A DNA stretch of 64,000 nt from Paracoccaceae bacterium (GTDB lineage: Bacteria; Pseudomonadota; Alphaproteobacteria; Rhodobacterales; Rhodobacteraceae), in NCBI GenBank assembly GCA_028284605.1, contig JANQRL010000046.1:62001-126000 (forward strand). The letters are read 5' to 3'. Positions 7,266 through 15,654 of this stretch are shown here, piece after piece (position 1 is the first letter of the stretch; every line of letters starts with the position of its first letter). The translations under genes were made by a program, and so were the position numbers. The notes under the pieces were generated by a model, which worked only from the letters and a program-made list of their open reading frames with translations, was not told where the DNA came from and searched no databases.

Positions 7266-8573
7266 TCAGGTCGTGCCGAACACCCGCGCGAAGATCGTGT
7301 CGACATGTTTGGTGTGGTAGGCGAGGTCGAACTTGTCGTCGATCTCCTCGGCGGAGAGCGCGGCGCGGACCTCATCGTCGGCGAGGAGTTCCTCGCGAAA
7401 ATCCTTGCCCTCTTCCCAGACCTTCATCGCGTTCCGCTGCACGAGGCGGTAGGCGTCCTCGCGGCTCACCCCGGCCTGGGTGAGGGCGAGGAGGACGCGC
7501 TGGGAATGGATCAGGCCCCGGAACCGGTTCATGTTCGCCAGCATGGTATCAGGGTAGACCACGAGCTTGTCGATCACGCCGGTCAGGCGGGCGAGGGCGA
7601 AATCGAGGGTCACCGTCGCGTCGGGGCCGATCATCCGCTCGACGGAACTGTGGGAGATGTCGCGCTCGTGCCAGAGGGCCACGTTCTCCATCGCCGGGGT
7701 GACGGCGGAGCGGACCAGGCGGGCGAGGCCGGTGAGGTTCTCGGTCAGCACCGGGTTGCGCTTATGCGGCATCGCCGAGGAGCCCTTCTGGCCCTTGGCG
7801 AAGAACTCCTCCGCCTCCAGCACCTCGGTGCGCTGCATGTGGCGGATTTCGATTGCGATGTTCTCGACCGAGGAGGCGATGACCCCGAGGGTGGCGAAGA
7901 ACATCGCGTGGCGGTCGCGGGGGATGACCTGGGTGGAGATCGGTTCCGGCGTCAGGCCGAGCTTGTCGCAGACATGGGCTTCGACGGCGGGGTCGATATT
8001 CGCGAAGGTGCCGACGGCGCCGGAGATCGCCCCTGTAGCAATCTCTTTGCGTGCATTTTCAAGGCGCTCCCGGCCCCTCTTCATCTCGGCATAAAAGCGC
8101 GCGAAGGTGAGGCCCATGGTGGTCGGCTCGGCATGGATGCCGTGGGAGCGGCCGATGCGGACGGTATCCTTGTGCTCCGAGGCGCGGCGTTTCAGGGCGT
8201 CCAGCAGCCCGTCGAGATCGGCGAGCAGGAGGTCGGCGGCGCGGGTGAGCTGGATGTTGAAACAGGTGTCGAGCACGTCCGAGGAGGTCATGCCCTGATG
8301 CACGAAACGCGCCTCGTCCTGGCCCACGATCTCGGCCAGATGGGTCAGGAAGGCGATCACGTCGTGCTTGGTCACCGCCTCGATCTCGTCGATCCGGGCG
8401 GTGTCGAACTCCACGTCCCGGGCCTTCCAGACCGCCTCGGCGTTGGCCTTTGGAATCACCCCGAGTGCGGCCTGGGCATCGCAGGCATGGGCCTCGATCT
8501 CGAACCAGATGCGGAACTTCGTGGCGGGCTCCCAGATCTGGACCATCTCGGGGCGGGAATAGCGGGGGATCAT
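7266..8573 (-). CDS. purB: Adenylosuccinate lyase
   Basis: 435 residues. PurB is the cytoplasmic tetramer that releases fumarate from SAICAR and from adenylosuccinate in purine synthesis. The fumarase/aspartase superfamily signature GSSAMPHKRNP is present, as are TSSDVLDT, the RSHGIHAEPTTMG block with the catalytic His, and RDISHSSVERM. The length and the start MIPRYSRPEM fit the family exactly. The gene is convergent with the AHL synthase gene, an arrangement I associate with roseobacters. There is nothing unusual in the sequence. Confidence 0.97.
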   Translation of the reverse strand: MIPRYSRPEMVQIWEPATKFRIWFEIEAHACDAQAALGVIPKANAEAVWKARDVEFDTARIDEIEAVTKHDVIAFLTHLAEIVGQDEARFVHQGMTSSDVLDTCFNIQLTRAADLLLADLDGLLDALKRRASEHKDTVRIGRSHGIHAEPTTMGLTFARFYAEMKRGRERLENARKEIATGAISGAVGTFANIDPAVEAHVCDKLGLTPEPISTQVIPRDRHAMFFATLGVIASSVENIAIEIRHMQRTEVLEAEEFFAKGQKGSSAMPHKRNPVLTENLTGLARLVRSAVTPAMENVALWHERDISHSSVERMIGPDATVTLDFALARLTGVIDKLVVYPDTMLANMNRFRGLIHSQRVLLALTQAGVSREDAYRLVQRNAMKVWEEGKDFREELLADDEVRAALSAEEIDDKFDLAYHTKHVDTIFARVFGTT

Positions 8574-8644
8574 GGGCGCCTCGGCGTTGTTCGGGGGTCG
8601 CGGCGGTCATAGAGTGCGGCCCGGGCAGCGGCAAGGAGGCGGCG

Positions 8645-9067
8645 ATGGGGGCGGGACCCCGGAGCATTGCGGATTTCGAGGGGATCTGGACGCTCGAAAA
8701 GGAGATCGAAGACCGGCTGGGCGCGCCGGCCTCCTTTCGGGGGACGGCGGAAGTCCGTCGGGACGCCAGCGCCTGGCGCTATGAAGAGCGCGGCGACATG
8801 CAGTTGGGCTCTGGCGAAACGCTCGCGGCGGAGCGGGTCTATCTCTGGGCCGAGGCGGCGGACGGCATCGCCGTGGCGTTCGCGGATGGCCGGCCGTTTC
8901 ACGTCATGCCCTTCGCGGGTGGCGCAGCGACGCATGACTGCCCGCCGGATCTGTATCAGGTCCGCTACGATTTCTCCCCTTGGCCCGACTGGACGGCGAT
9001 CTGGGTGGTCCGGGGCCCGCGCAAGGACTACCGGATGTCGGCCCGGTACGGGCGCACCGTGAGCTAG
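8645..9067 (+). CDS. DUF6314-type protein
   Basis: 140 residues with no signal peptide. The pattern is a small beta-barrel: FEGIWTLEKEIED, a GTAEV strand, WRYEERG, ERVYLWAEA, DGRPFHVMPF, a conserved His/Cys/Asp patch (THDCPPDLY), and a C-terminal GPRKDYRM strand. This matches what I recall of the DUF6314 family, whose function is unknown. The ATG at GAGPRSI follows a short AAGGAGG-type Shine-Dalgarno. It is divergent from purB (71 bp apart) and 80 bp upstream of bioY, so co-transcription with bioY is possible. Confidence 0.7.
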   Translation: MGAGPRSIADFEGIWTLEKEIEDRLGAPASFRGTAEVRRDASAWRYEERGDMQLGSGETLAAERVYLWAEAADGIAVAFADGRPFHVMPFAGGAATHDCPPDLYQVRYDFSPWPDWTAIWVVRGPRKDYRMSARYGRTVS

Positions 9068-9147
9068 CGGCACCGGCTCGGCGCTTGCGCAGGGGTCTCG
9101 CGTCGGGCAGAACCCGGGGGAAACCGGACAAAGCGAGGGGATCACTC

Positions 9148-9789
9148 ATGCAGACGGCAACCGGAAACAGGGTCCTGGCGGAGGCGTTCGGCCCCTCCGA
9201 GGGACTGGCGCTCCTGCTGAAACAGGCGGCTCTGGTGGTGCTCGGGGTCCTGGCCATCACCGTCGCCGCCCAGATCAAGGTGGCGATCCCGCCGAGCCCG
9301 GTGCTCGTCAACATGGGCACCTTCGCGGTTCTGACCATCGGCGTGGCCTATGGCCCGCGCCTCGGGCTGACCACGATCCTGGCCTATATGCTGATCGGGG
9401 CGCTGGGCTTCGATGTGTTCCAGTCCTCGACCGCCGAGTTCAACGGGCTCGCCTATATGGCCGGGTCCACCGGTGGATATCTGTTCGGTTATGTGCTGGC
9501 GATCCTGATGCTCGGCCTCCTGGCGCGGCGCGGCTGGGACCGGTCGGTCATCTGGATGGCCGTGGCGATGCTGATCGGAAACCTGATCCTCTATGTGCCC
9601 GGCCTGGCCTGGCTGTCCTACTGGATCGGCGCGTCGGGCAATCTGGACCTGGCCACCTATGGCACGCTCGCGGGGCAGACCTTTGCCTGGGGGGCCACGC
9701 CCTTCATCATCGGCGACCTGATGAAGCTGGCCCTGGCCGCGATGCTGGTGCCGGGACTCTGGAAGCTGATCGGGAAGGCGCGGGGCTGA
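9148..9789 (+). CDS. bioY: Biotin transporter BioY (ECF S component)
   Basis: 213 residues, about six membrane helices. BioY is the membrane-embedded biotin-binding subunit of an energy-coupling-factor transporter; in many bacteria it can also work without its own ATPase pair. Family markers are QIKVAIPPSPV, LTTILAYMLIGALG, the MAGSTGGYLFGYV block and the late PFIIGDLMKLALA. There is no bioM or bioN beside it, so it is a solo BioY or uses a shared energiser. The ATG follows GCGAGGGGATC. It ends at a strong terminator shared with the convergent gene. Confidence 0.93.
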   Translation: MQTATGNRVLAEAFGPSEGLALLLKQAALVVLGVLAITVAAQIKVAIPPSPVLVNMGTFAVLTIGVAYGPRLGLTTILAYMLIGALGFDVFQSSTAEFNGLAYMAGSTGGYLFGYVLAILMLGLLARRGWDRSVIWMAVAMLIGNLILYVPGLAWLSYWIGASGNLDLATYGTLAGQTFAWGATPFIIGDLMKLALAAMLVPGLWKLIGKARG

Positions 9790-9822
9790 CGCTGCCCCCG
9801 CTTCGCGTCTAGCGAGCCACCG

Positions 9823-9857
9823 AAAAAGGGGCGGACCTGATGGTCCGCCCCTTCTTT
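9823..9857. terminator. Bidirectional intrinsic terminator between bioY and the hydrolase-OsmC gene
   Basis: A perfect 12-bp stem, AAGGGGCGGACC and GGTCCGCCCCTT, with a TGAT loop. On the minus strand it is followed by TTTTTCGG, and on the plus strand by CTTTG. It lies midway between two convergent genes, so it serves both, best on the minus strand. Confidence 0.87.
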
Positions 9858-9876
9858 GCGTCCGGCAATGCGAGGC

Positions 9877-11085
9877 TCAGGCGAGCCGCGTCGCGATCTC
9901 GTTGTCATGTTCGAGGGTCTTGTGGACCGGGCATTTGTCCGCGATCTCGAGGAGCTTCTCGCGCTGGTCGGCGTCCAGGTCGCCTTCGAGATGGATCACC
10001 CGCTCGAACCGGTCGATCTTCGGGCCCCCGGCCTCGGCATCCTGGGCATGGACCTTGTCGTGGGTCACGTCGACGCTGACATGGGTCAGCGGCCAGCCCT
10101 TGCGTCGGGCATACATCCGGATCGTCATCGAGGTGCAGGCGCCGAGGCCGGCGGAGACGAGGCCATAGGGCGTGAGCCCGCGATTGGTGCCGCCATAGGC
10201 GAGCGGCTCGTCGGCCACGATATGGTGGTGCGGGCCGTTCTGGATGTCCTGCAGGAACCCTTTCGGATCGGCCTCGGAGACCCGCAGGATGCCCTCGGGC
10301 AGGCCCGGCGGCGGGGCGGGTGGCGTGAGGTCGAGATAGCGCCCGGCCCAGGCGGCGATCACCTCGGCGGCGTATTCGGCATCGGCCGCCCGGGTCAGCA
10401 GGTGGTCGGCATTGTCGAGGGTCACGAAACTCTTCGGATGCCGGGCCGCCAGAAAGATCTCCGAGGCGTTCTCGATCCCCACGATGGCGTCGCGGGGGCC
10501 GTGGAGCACCAGCAGCGCCGCCTTCAGCCCACCGATGGCCGGGGTGAGCTGGCCCGCGGCCACATCCTCGATGAACTCCTTGCCGATGCGGATCGGGCGG
10601 CCGCCGAGATTGACCGCGGCGACGCCCTTTTCGATGATCTCGGGCAAGGCATCGTTGAAATTGTGGGTGACATGATCGGGGTCGAAGGGCGCGCCGATGG
10701 TCACCACGCCCTTGACGCTCTCCATCTGCGGCGCGGCCTTGAGCACCGCGGCACCGCCGAGGGAGTGGCCGATCAGCAGCGAGGGCGACATGCCGCGTTC
10801 GTCGAGGGCGGCGCAGGCGGCCAGCAGGTCGTCGACATTCGAGCTGAATGTGGTGTTCTCGAACTCGCCTTCGCTGTGGCCGAGACCGGTGAAGTCGAAC
10901 CGCAGAACCGCGATCCCCATCGCGGCCAGTCGGGCGGAGATGCGGCGGGCGGCGGGGATGTCCTTGCCGCAGGTAAAACAATGGGCGAAGAGCGCCGTCG
11001 CCAGGTGCGGCCCCTCAGGCAGGTCGAGCCGCGCGGCCAGCTGCCCGCCATCGTGACCGGGAAAAGTGAAACGTTCGGTGGGCAT
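9877..11085 (-). CDS. Alpha/beta hydrolase-OsmC fusion protein
   Basis: 402 residues, two domains. Residues 1-250 are an alpha/beta hydrolase with the nucleophile elbow GHSLGG, an oxyanion region FAHCFTCGKD and an acid/base pair near VLHGPRDAIV and NADHLL. Residues 270-402 are an OsmC/Ohr-like domain with the reactive Cys in GLGACTSMTIRMYARRKGW and a second Cys in DKCPVHKTLE, the pair that OsmC proteins use to reduce organic hydroperoxides. The fusion is a known architecture in proteobacteria, where the hydrolase may release an acyl or ester substrate for the peroxidase. It stands alone between bioY and dddP and is preceded by a GGAGGCGACC Shine-Dalgarno. Confidence 0.9.
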   Translation of the reverse strand: MPTERFTFPGHDGGQLAARLDLPEGPHLATALFAHCFTCGKDIPAARRISARLAAMGIAVLRFDFTGLGHSEGEFENTTFSSNVDDLLAACAALDERGMSPSLLIGHSLGGAAVLKAAPQMESVKGVVTIGAPFDPDHVTHNFNDALPEIIEKGVAAVNLGGRPIRIGKEFIEDVAAGQLTPAIGGLKAALLVLHGPRDAIVGIENASEIFLAARHPKSFVTLDNADHLLTRAADAEYAAEVIAAWAGRYLDLTPPAPPPGLPEGILRVSEADPKGFLQDIQNGPHHHIVADEPLAYGGTNRGLTPYGLVSAGLGACTSMTIRMYARRKGWPLTHVSVDVTHDKVHAQDAEAGGPKIDRFERVIHLEGDLDADQREKLLEIADKCPVHKTLEHDNEIATRLA

Positions 11086-11184
11086 CAGGTCGCCTCCTTG
11101 TCTTGCCCGGCCAACCTGTGGCGGCGGTCCGGATGGCGCAAGGCCGGAGACGGGGACGTCACGCCGAGGTGACGGCGCGAAACA

Positions 11185-12510
11185 TCAACTTCCCATGAGC
11201 GCCGTGTCGAACGGGTAGCGGGTGAGGTTCTCGAAGCCCGTCTCGGTGATCAGAACCTGGTCCTCGAGCTTGATGGAGAAGTCGCCGTCTTCCGGGCTCG
11301 CCAGCACCTCCACGCAGAGCGTCATGCCGGGCTCCAGCACATAGTCGAAGGCGCCCGGGACGAGGTGGTCGGGATAGGCGACCAGCGGCCATTCATCGCA
11401 GAGCCCGACGCCGTGCATCATGCAGCCGTATTTCTGCTTTTGCAGGTTCGGCCAGAGCCTTTGGCATTTGCGGGTGAGTTCTTCGAGATGCACGCCGGGG
11501 GCCAGCAACTCCATGTTCTGCATGATGTGTTCGTGGGCGTGGCGCATGGTGGCGATCATGTCGTCCCGGGGCGGGCGGTCGCCGATCCACCAGGTGCGCG
11601 AGAGGTCGGCGCACATGCCGTAGGGGCCGATCAGATCGGTGTCGAAGGCGAGGATTTCGTTGTCTTGCAGCCGTCTTGGCCCGCATTCCTGAAACCACGG
11701 ATTGGTGCGGGGACCGGTGGTGAGCAGCCGGGTTTCGATCCACTCGCCGCCGCGCTTGATGTTCTCGGCGTGGAGCACGGCCCAGATCTCGTCCTCGGTC
11801 ATACCGGGGGCCGCCGCCTCCTCCATCGCCTCCATCGCCGTCTCGCAGGTATGGATGGCGCAGCGCATGGCCTTGATCTCGTCGGCGCCCTTGACGGAAC
11901 GGGCCTTCTCGGTGACCTCCTCGCCCTCCATGATCTCGAAACCCCGGGCCTCCAGCGCGCGCATCCCGTGGAGCATCACCTTGTCCACCGCGAGGCGCCG
12001 GTTGCCGCCGCCATGTTCAGCGATCAGGTCGTGGATCTCCCCGGCCAGGCGGGCGGCGGCGACGTTCACCTTGTCGCCCCGGTCAAAGTAGAAGAGGTCG
12101 GCGCCTGAGCGAGCTTCGCGGACCAGAGGATTGAATTCGCTCAGGAAAGGCGAGTTCTTGTAGTCCCAGATCACCATGTGCCCGTCGGCGCAGAGCAGCA
12201 CGGCGCGGAACGGGTTATGGGTGTTCCAGAGCTGCATATTGGTCGAGTCGGTGGCGTAGCGGATGTTGAGCGGGTCGAACATGAGGAGCCCGCCATAATC
12301 CCGCGCCACGACATGGCCGGTCAGCCGTTCCCAGCGGAAGCGGCGCATCGCCTGAAGGTCGGGCAGGGAGAGGCCCGCCGCCTCCCATTCCCGGTAGGCT
12401 AGTTCAGTGGGCCCGATCTCCACCCGGTCGGCGTCGTTGGGGGTGTTGTCCCCCAGCCGGGCGCCCTTGGTGGGGTCGATCTTGCGCGCGTCACGGTGAT
12501 GTCTATTCAT
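11185..12510 (-). CDS. dddP: Dimethylsulfoniopropionate lyase DddP (M24 fold)
   Basis: 441 residues. DddP cleaves DMSP to dimethyl sulfide and acrylate; it has the creatinase/aminopeptidase P fold but is not a peptidase. The sequence follows the marine roseobacter protein along its whole length as I recall it: KIDPTKGARLGD, NDADRVEIGPTELA, LNIRYATDSTNMQLWNTHNP, ENIKRGGEWIETRLL and NPWFQECGPR. The di-metal ligands are present: Asp290, Asp292, Asp302, His366, Glu401 and Glu416 (FDTDLIG, CADLSRTW, MMHGVGLCDEWPL, VEVL, LEDQV). The neighbours are not DMSP genes and there is no adjacent regulator. It is convergent with nothing and divergent from a DUF3445-type gene 74 bp away. Confidence 0.93.
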   Translation of the reverse strand: MNRHHRDARKIDPTKGARLGDNTPNDADRVEIGPTELAYREWEAAGLSLPDLQAMRRFRWERLTGHVVARDYGGLLMFDPLNIRYATDSTNMQLWNTHNPFRAVLLCADGHMVIWDYKNSPFLSEFNPLVREARSGADLFYFDRGDKVNVAAARLAGEIHDLIAEHGGGNRRLAVDKVMLHGMRALEARGFEIMEGEEVTEKARSVKGADEIKAMRCAIHTCETAMEAMEEAAAPGMTEDEIWAVLHAENIKRGGEWIETRLLTTGPRTNPWFQECGPRRLQDNEILAFDTDLIGPYGMCADLSRTWWIGDRPPRDDMIATMRHAHEHIMQNMELLAPGVHLEELTRKCQRLWPNLQKQKYGCMMHGVGLCDEWPLVAYPDHLVPGAFDYVLEPGMTLCVEVLASPEDGDFSIKLEDQVLITETGFENLTRYPFDTALMGS

Positions 12511-12584
12511 CGGGGTCTCCGCCGGTTGCGCTCAGGCTCCGGCGGAACGGCGGGGCGGGGCTGGCCTGTTCCCGACATGGGGGG

Positions 12585-13331
12585 ATGTCGCTTTTGGCCG
12601 ATCGGCGCGGGGTGGTGTTGCAGGAGAGGCTTGCGCCGGACCTGGCGGAGGTCGCGGCGGACGCGCTGCCCCGGATGCGCCCGGTGGAGGGGCCGTGGAT
12701 CACCGTGGACGACGCCTATGCCGGACAATTGCGGCTGAAGGCGGAGCTCTTGCGGACCCGGCCCAAGGAGGTGGTCGCCGACCGTTCGAGCGGCGTGGCG
12801 CTGCGCGAGCTGGTCGATGTGGTGCGGGCGGCGCTGGCGGAGCATCCCGGGTTCGAGATCAACGGGCTCCAGGTGACGCGGCCCGACGGGCAGCGGGTGC
12901 GGCTCGATTATGGGCAGGCGTTGCAGAGCCTCTCGGCGGTCTTGCAGGAGGATCTCTGTATTCTGGAGAGGCGCGGCGCCCAGCATGTACTCACGGCAGC
13001 GCTTCTGTGCTTTCCGGCGAGCTGGACGCTCTCCGAGAAGATCGGCAACCCATTGATGCGCATACACAAACCCGTCGAGGAATACAGTGAGAGTGTGGCG
13101 GCCCGGGTGCAGCGGCTCTTCGACGGGGTGCAGCCCGGGCGGCCGATCTGGCGGGCGAATTACCTGCGTTACGCGGACCCAAGGCTCCATCAGCCGAAGC
13201 GCGAGGACGCCCCCCGCCACGACGCGCCCGCCGATGCGCCCTACATCCGCAGCGAGCGACAGACGGTGCTGCGGCTGCCGCGCTCGGGCGCGGTGCTCTT
13301 TGCGATCCATACCAGCGTGGTGGCGGACTAG
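12585..13331 (+). CDS. DUF3445-type protein (heme-dependent oxidative N-demethylase family)
   Basis: 248 residues. Members of this family include the catalytic part of dimethylamine monooxygenases, which bind heme and remove methyl groups from amines. Blocks that fit are RMRPVEG, DDAYAGQLRLKAELL, VLQEDLCILER, FPASWTLSEKIG and the later pair IWRANYLRYADPRLHQP and YIRSERQTVLRLP. The heme ligand is not assigned. No reductase or electron-transfer partner is adjacent, so it is a stand-alone version of unknown substrate. The last codons overlap the 3' end of the convergent gene by 4 bp. The start is tentative because the Shine-Dalgarno is only a G-run. Confidence 0.7.
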   Translation: MSLLADRRGVVLQERLAPDLAEVAADALPRMRPVEGPWITVDDAYAGQLRLKAELLRTRPKEVVADRSSGVALRELVDVVRAALAEHPGFEINGLQVTRPDGQRVRLDYGQALQSLSAVLQEDLCILERRGAQHVLTAALLCFPASWTLSEKIGNPLMRIHKPVEEYSESVAARVQRLFDGVQPGRPIWRANYLRYADPRLHQPKREDAPRHDAPADAPYIRSERQTVLRLPRSGAVLFAIHTSVVAD

Positions 13332-13807
13332 AAGTCGAACGGGGATGAGGTCGCGCCGGTGCCCGGATCGACCGTCCGGATGCCGTCGGAACCGATCATG
13401 ACGGCCTCGCCGCCAAGGAGCGTGTGGCCATAGAACAGCGCCAGGTAGAGCAGCAGGGCGATCGCGATGGTGGTGCCGTGCCGCAGGACCGCGCTTGGCT
13501 TGGCGGAGATCCGGGGGAGGGGCGGCTCGGCAGATGGCGGCTCGGACGGCGCCGGGCATGCCACGCCGCGGCCGGTCCAGGGATTGGGCCTGTCCCGTGT
13601 CGGCATTTCGTCCGCTGCGCCGGGCGGTGTCTCCGGTAGCTCGACCTTGCGCGGTGCGCCGCCGGCGATCTCACGCACCGGGATCGGCGCCGGCATCCGA
13701 CGTGGCGGCACCTGGTCGGCGGTCGCGCTATCGGCGTTCCGGGAGAGCGAAAGCCAGCGCCGGCGCGCCGGTCGGTTTCGACTGTCGAGGGGGTGGTACT
13801 CCGCCAT
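13328..13807 (-). CDS. Hypothetical proline-rich protein with one C-terminal membrane span
   Basis: 159 residues from the ATG of MAEYHPL. The first 105 residues are Pro/Arg/Ala-rich and look disordered; a single hydrophobic helix (TIAIALLLYLALFYGHTLL) near residue 115 is followed by a short acidic/Gly tail ending SSPFDF. I do not recognise it. An in-frame extension to 13921 exists but adds low-quality sequence. It overlaps the preceding convergent gene by 4 bp. Codon use is consistent with a real gene, but confidence is moderate. Confidence 0.55.
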   Translation of the reverse strand: MAEYHPLDSRNRPARRRWLSLSRNADSATADQVPPRRMPAPIPVREIAGGAPRKVELPETPPGAADEMPTRDRPNPWTGRGVACPAPSEPPSAEPPLPRISAKPSAVLRHGTTIAIALLLYLALFYGHTLLGGEAVMIGSDGIRTVDPGTGATSSPFDF

Positions 13808-13982
13808 GGCCGGAGGTTGACACGGCATTCTGGCGAAACTTCGGCACTTTCGGCGGACTGCGATTGCCATGTCGGTCAACCGATGATCCCGTTCAAGAAT
13901 TCGGAACGGCCGGCCGTCCATGGCCGTGCTGGCGCCAATGGTCTAAGCCCCGACTCCAAACAATGTTCTTGGGGACCTTGGG

Positions 13983-15200
13983 ATGCCCGTACCGACAACG
14001 ATCCTGAACGGCTTCCTCGGGGCCGGCAAGACGACGCTCTTGCAGAGCCTTCTGGTCCAGGCGCGTACGGCGCCAGACGTTGTACTGGGCGTCGTCGTCA
14101 ACGAGATGAGCGCGCTGGACGTCGATGGCTCCATACTCGACACCAGCGACGTGATCTCGCGCAACAGCCCGCATTTCGCCTCTGTGCCGGGCGGCAGTAT
14201 CAGCAGCGCGGGCGGGCTGCCCCGCTTCGCCGCGGCGGTCGAGCGTGTTCTGGCAGACGGAGAGGTCACGCATCTTCTGATCGAAACCTCCGGCAGCACC
14301 CATCCCTGGCCGCTTCTGACCGCGATCCGCGGGATGCCGGAGCTGCGTCTGCACGGGGTCCTCTCGGTCGTCGACACGGTCGTTCTGTGGCAGGATCACG
14401 ATCAGGGACGGGCGATCCATGGCGCCGCCAGCACCAATCTGGCGGCGCGGCGGCGCGGTGTCGAAAACCTCCTCGCGGAGCAGATCATGTTCGCCAACCG
14501 TATCCTCCTGAGCAAGAGCGACAAGGTGCCGGCGGAGGTCTTGCAGCAGGTCGCGCAGGCCGTGCACCCGCTGAACCCCTATGCCGACATCCTCGGCATG
14601 CAATGGGGCAATGTCCGGCTCGATCAGCTTCTGAAGATGCCGGCCTACGACTATGCCCGCGTCGAGACCCTGGGCGACGAACTCTCGCAATGGGAGGCCG
14701 AGCACGGGGCCGTGCCGATGGCGCAGCCGGAAAGCTACGAGATCGGCAGTCGGGTCCTGAACGACCCGCGCCCGTTTCATCCGCAGCGCCTCTGGGATGT
14801 CTACAACCGGTATCTCGGGATCGGCATCTACCGCAGCAAAGGCTTCTTCTGGCTGCCGTCGCGCGACAATCTGGTGCTGCTGTGGAACCAGACCGGGGGC
14901 AGTGTCGGGCTGGAGATCGTCAGTTACTGGAAGATCAGCGCCCTGGAGGATGAGAGCCTCAATCTCTCGGAATGGGAACGGGCGGCGATGCGCGAAAAGC
15001 TGGCGGACATGCATCCGGATTTCGGCGACCGGCGCTGTCGGCTGACGGTGATCGGGCAGGAGGCCGAGCTGGACGCTTTCGTGGAGGCCCTGGGCGGCTG
15101 CTTCTGTACCGAGGAAGAGATTGCCGCCTGGAAGGATGGCGCCGTCTTCGACGATCCCTGGCCGCAAGGCGTCGCGACCCTGTCGACCGGTTCGGCATGA
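13983..15200 (+). CDS. COG0523 (CobW/ZNG-like) GTPase lacking the CXCC metal motif
   Basis: 405 residues. COG0523 proteins are P-loop GTPases that deliver metal to target proteins. The Walker A loop is GFLGAGKTT (residues 10-18), with VVVNEMSALDVD, the LIETSGSTHPWP switch block and the LLSKSDKV guanine-specificity motif. The usual GCxCC metal-binding motif is replaced by PGGSISSAGG around residues 69-78, with no Cys. The C-terminal CobW domain is kept (SKGFFWLPSR, VSYWKISALE) and carries one Cys-rich spot, GGCFCTEEEIAAW near residues 378-390. It is not in the Zur operon downstream, being separated by the convergent VOC gene, and no Zur-type box is visible upstream. Confidence 0.87.
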   Translation: MPVPTTILNGFLGAGKTTLLQSLLVQARTAPDVVLGVVVNEMSALDVDGSILDTSDVISRNSPHFASVPGGSISSAGGLPRFAAAVERVLADGEVTHLLIETSGSTHPWPLLTAIRGMPELRLHGVLSVVDTVVLWQDHDQGRAIHGAASTNLAARRRGVENLLAEQIMFANRILLSKSDKVPAEVLQQVAQAVHPLNPYADILGMQWGNVRLDQLLKMPAYDYARVETLGDELSQWEAEHGAVPMAQPESYEIGSRVLNDPRPFHPQRLWDVYNRYLGIGIYRSKGFFWLPSRDNLVLLWNQTGGSVGLEIVSYWKISALEDESLNLSEWERAAMREKLADMHPDFGDRRCRLTVIGQEAELDAFVEALGGCFCTEEEIAAWKDGAVFDDPWPQGVATLSTGSA

Positions 15201-15201
15201 C

Positions 15202-15233
15202 CCGGGGTGGCCCGAGCAGCGCCGACACCCCGG
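15202..15233. terminator. Hairpin between convergent COG0523 and VOC genes
   Basis: An 8-bp perfect stem, CCGGGGTG and CACCCCGG, with a 16-nt loop, inside the 40-bp gap between two convergent stop codons. There is no T-run, so termination strength is uncertain. Confidence 0.4.
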
Positions 15234-15240
15234 ATCGCGC

Positions 15241-15654
15241 TTATGGGTTGGCTTTGCCGTCGTAGCAGGCGAAAGCGAGTTTGTTTCCATCCGGATCGCG
15301 GACATAGGCCACATAGAATGTGTCGCCATACCGCTCGGGGCGGAAGCCCGGCGCGCCTTCGTCCGACCCGCCGCCGCGCAGGGCGGTCTCATAAAGGCGG
15401 TCGACGTCGGAGGCGCTCTTGACCCGAAACGCGATCATCGTCCCGTTGCCGGTCGTGGCGGGCCGCTCATCGAAGGGATAGCAGACGTAGAAGAGCGGCA
15501 CCGTCTCATCGTCCGGGTCGCCCCATGACACCACCTGCGCGTCCTCGTAGCACTGCGAGAGCCCCATTCGGTCGAAGAGAGGGTCATAGAACGCTTTGGC
15601 TCGGCCAAGGTCCGCCGTGCCTATGGTCGTGTAGCCGATCATCTTGTCCAACAC
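15241..15654 (-). CDS. VOC-superfamily (glyoxalase/dioxygenase-like) protein
   Basis: 137 residues (an ATG four codons in is also possible). The single VOC module has the paired beta-alpha-beta-beta-beta units: GYTTIGTADLGRAKAFYDPLF then VSWGDPDDETVPLFYVC, and GNGTMIAFRVKSASDVDRLYETAL then DTFYVAYVRDPDGNKLAFACY. The closing DPDGN-K-L motif is typical of the superfamily. The substrate is unknown; such small proteins often bind metals or antibiotics, or open lactoylglutathione-type substrates. It is convergent with the COG0523 gene. Confidence 0.86.
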   Translation of the reverse strand: MLDKMIGYTTIGTADLGRAKAFYDPLFDRMGLSQCYEDAQVVSWGDPDDETVPLFYVCYPFDERPATTGNGTMIAFRVKSASDVDRLYETALRGGGSDEGAPGFRPERYGDTFYVAYVRDPDGNKLAFACYDGKANP

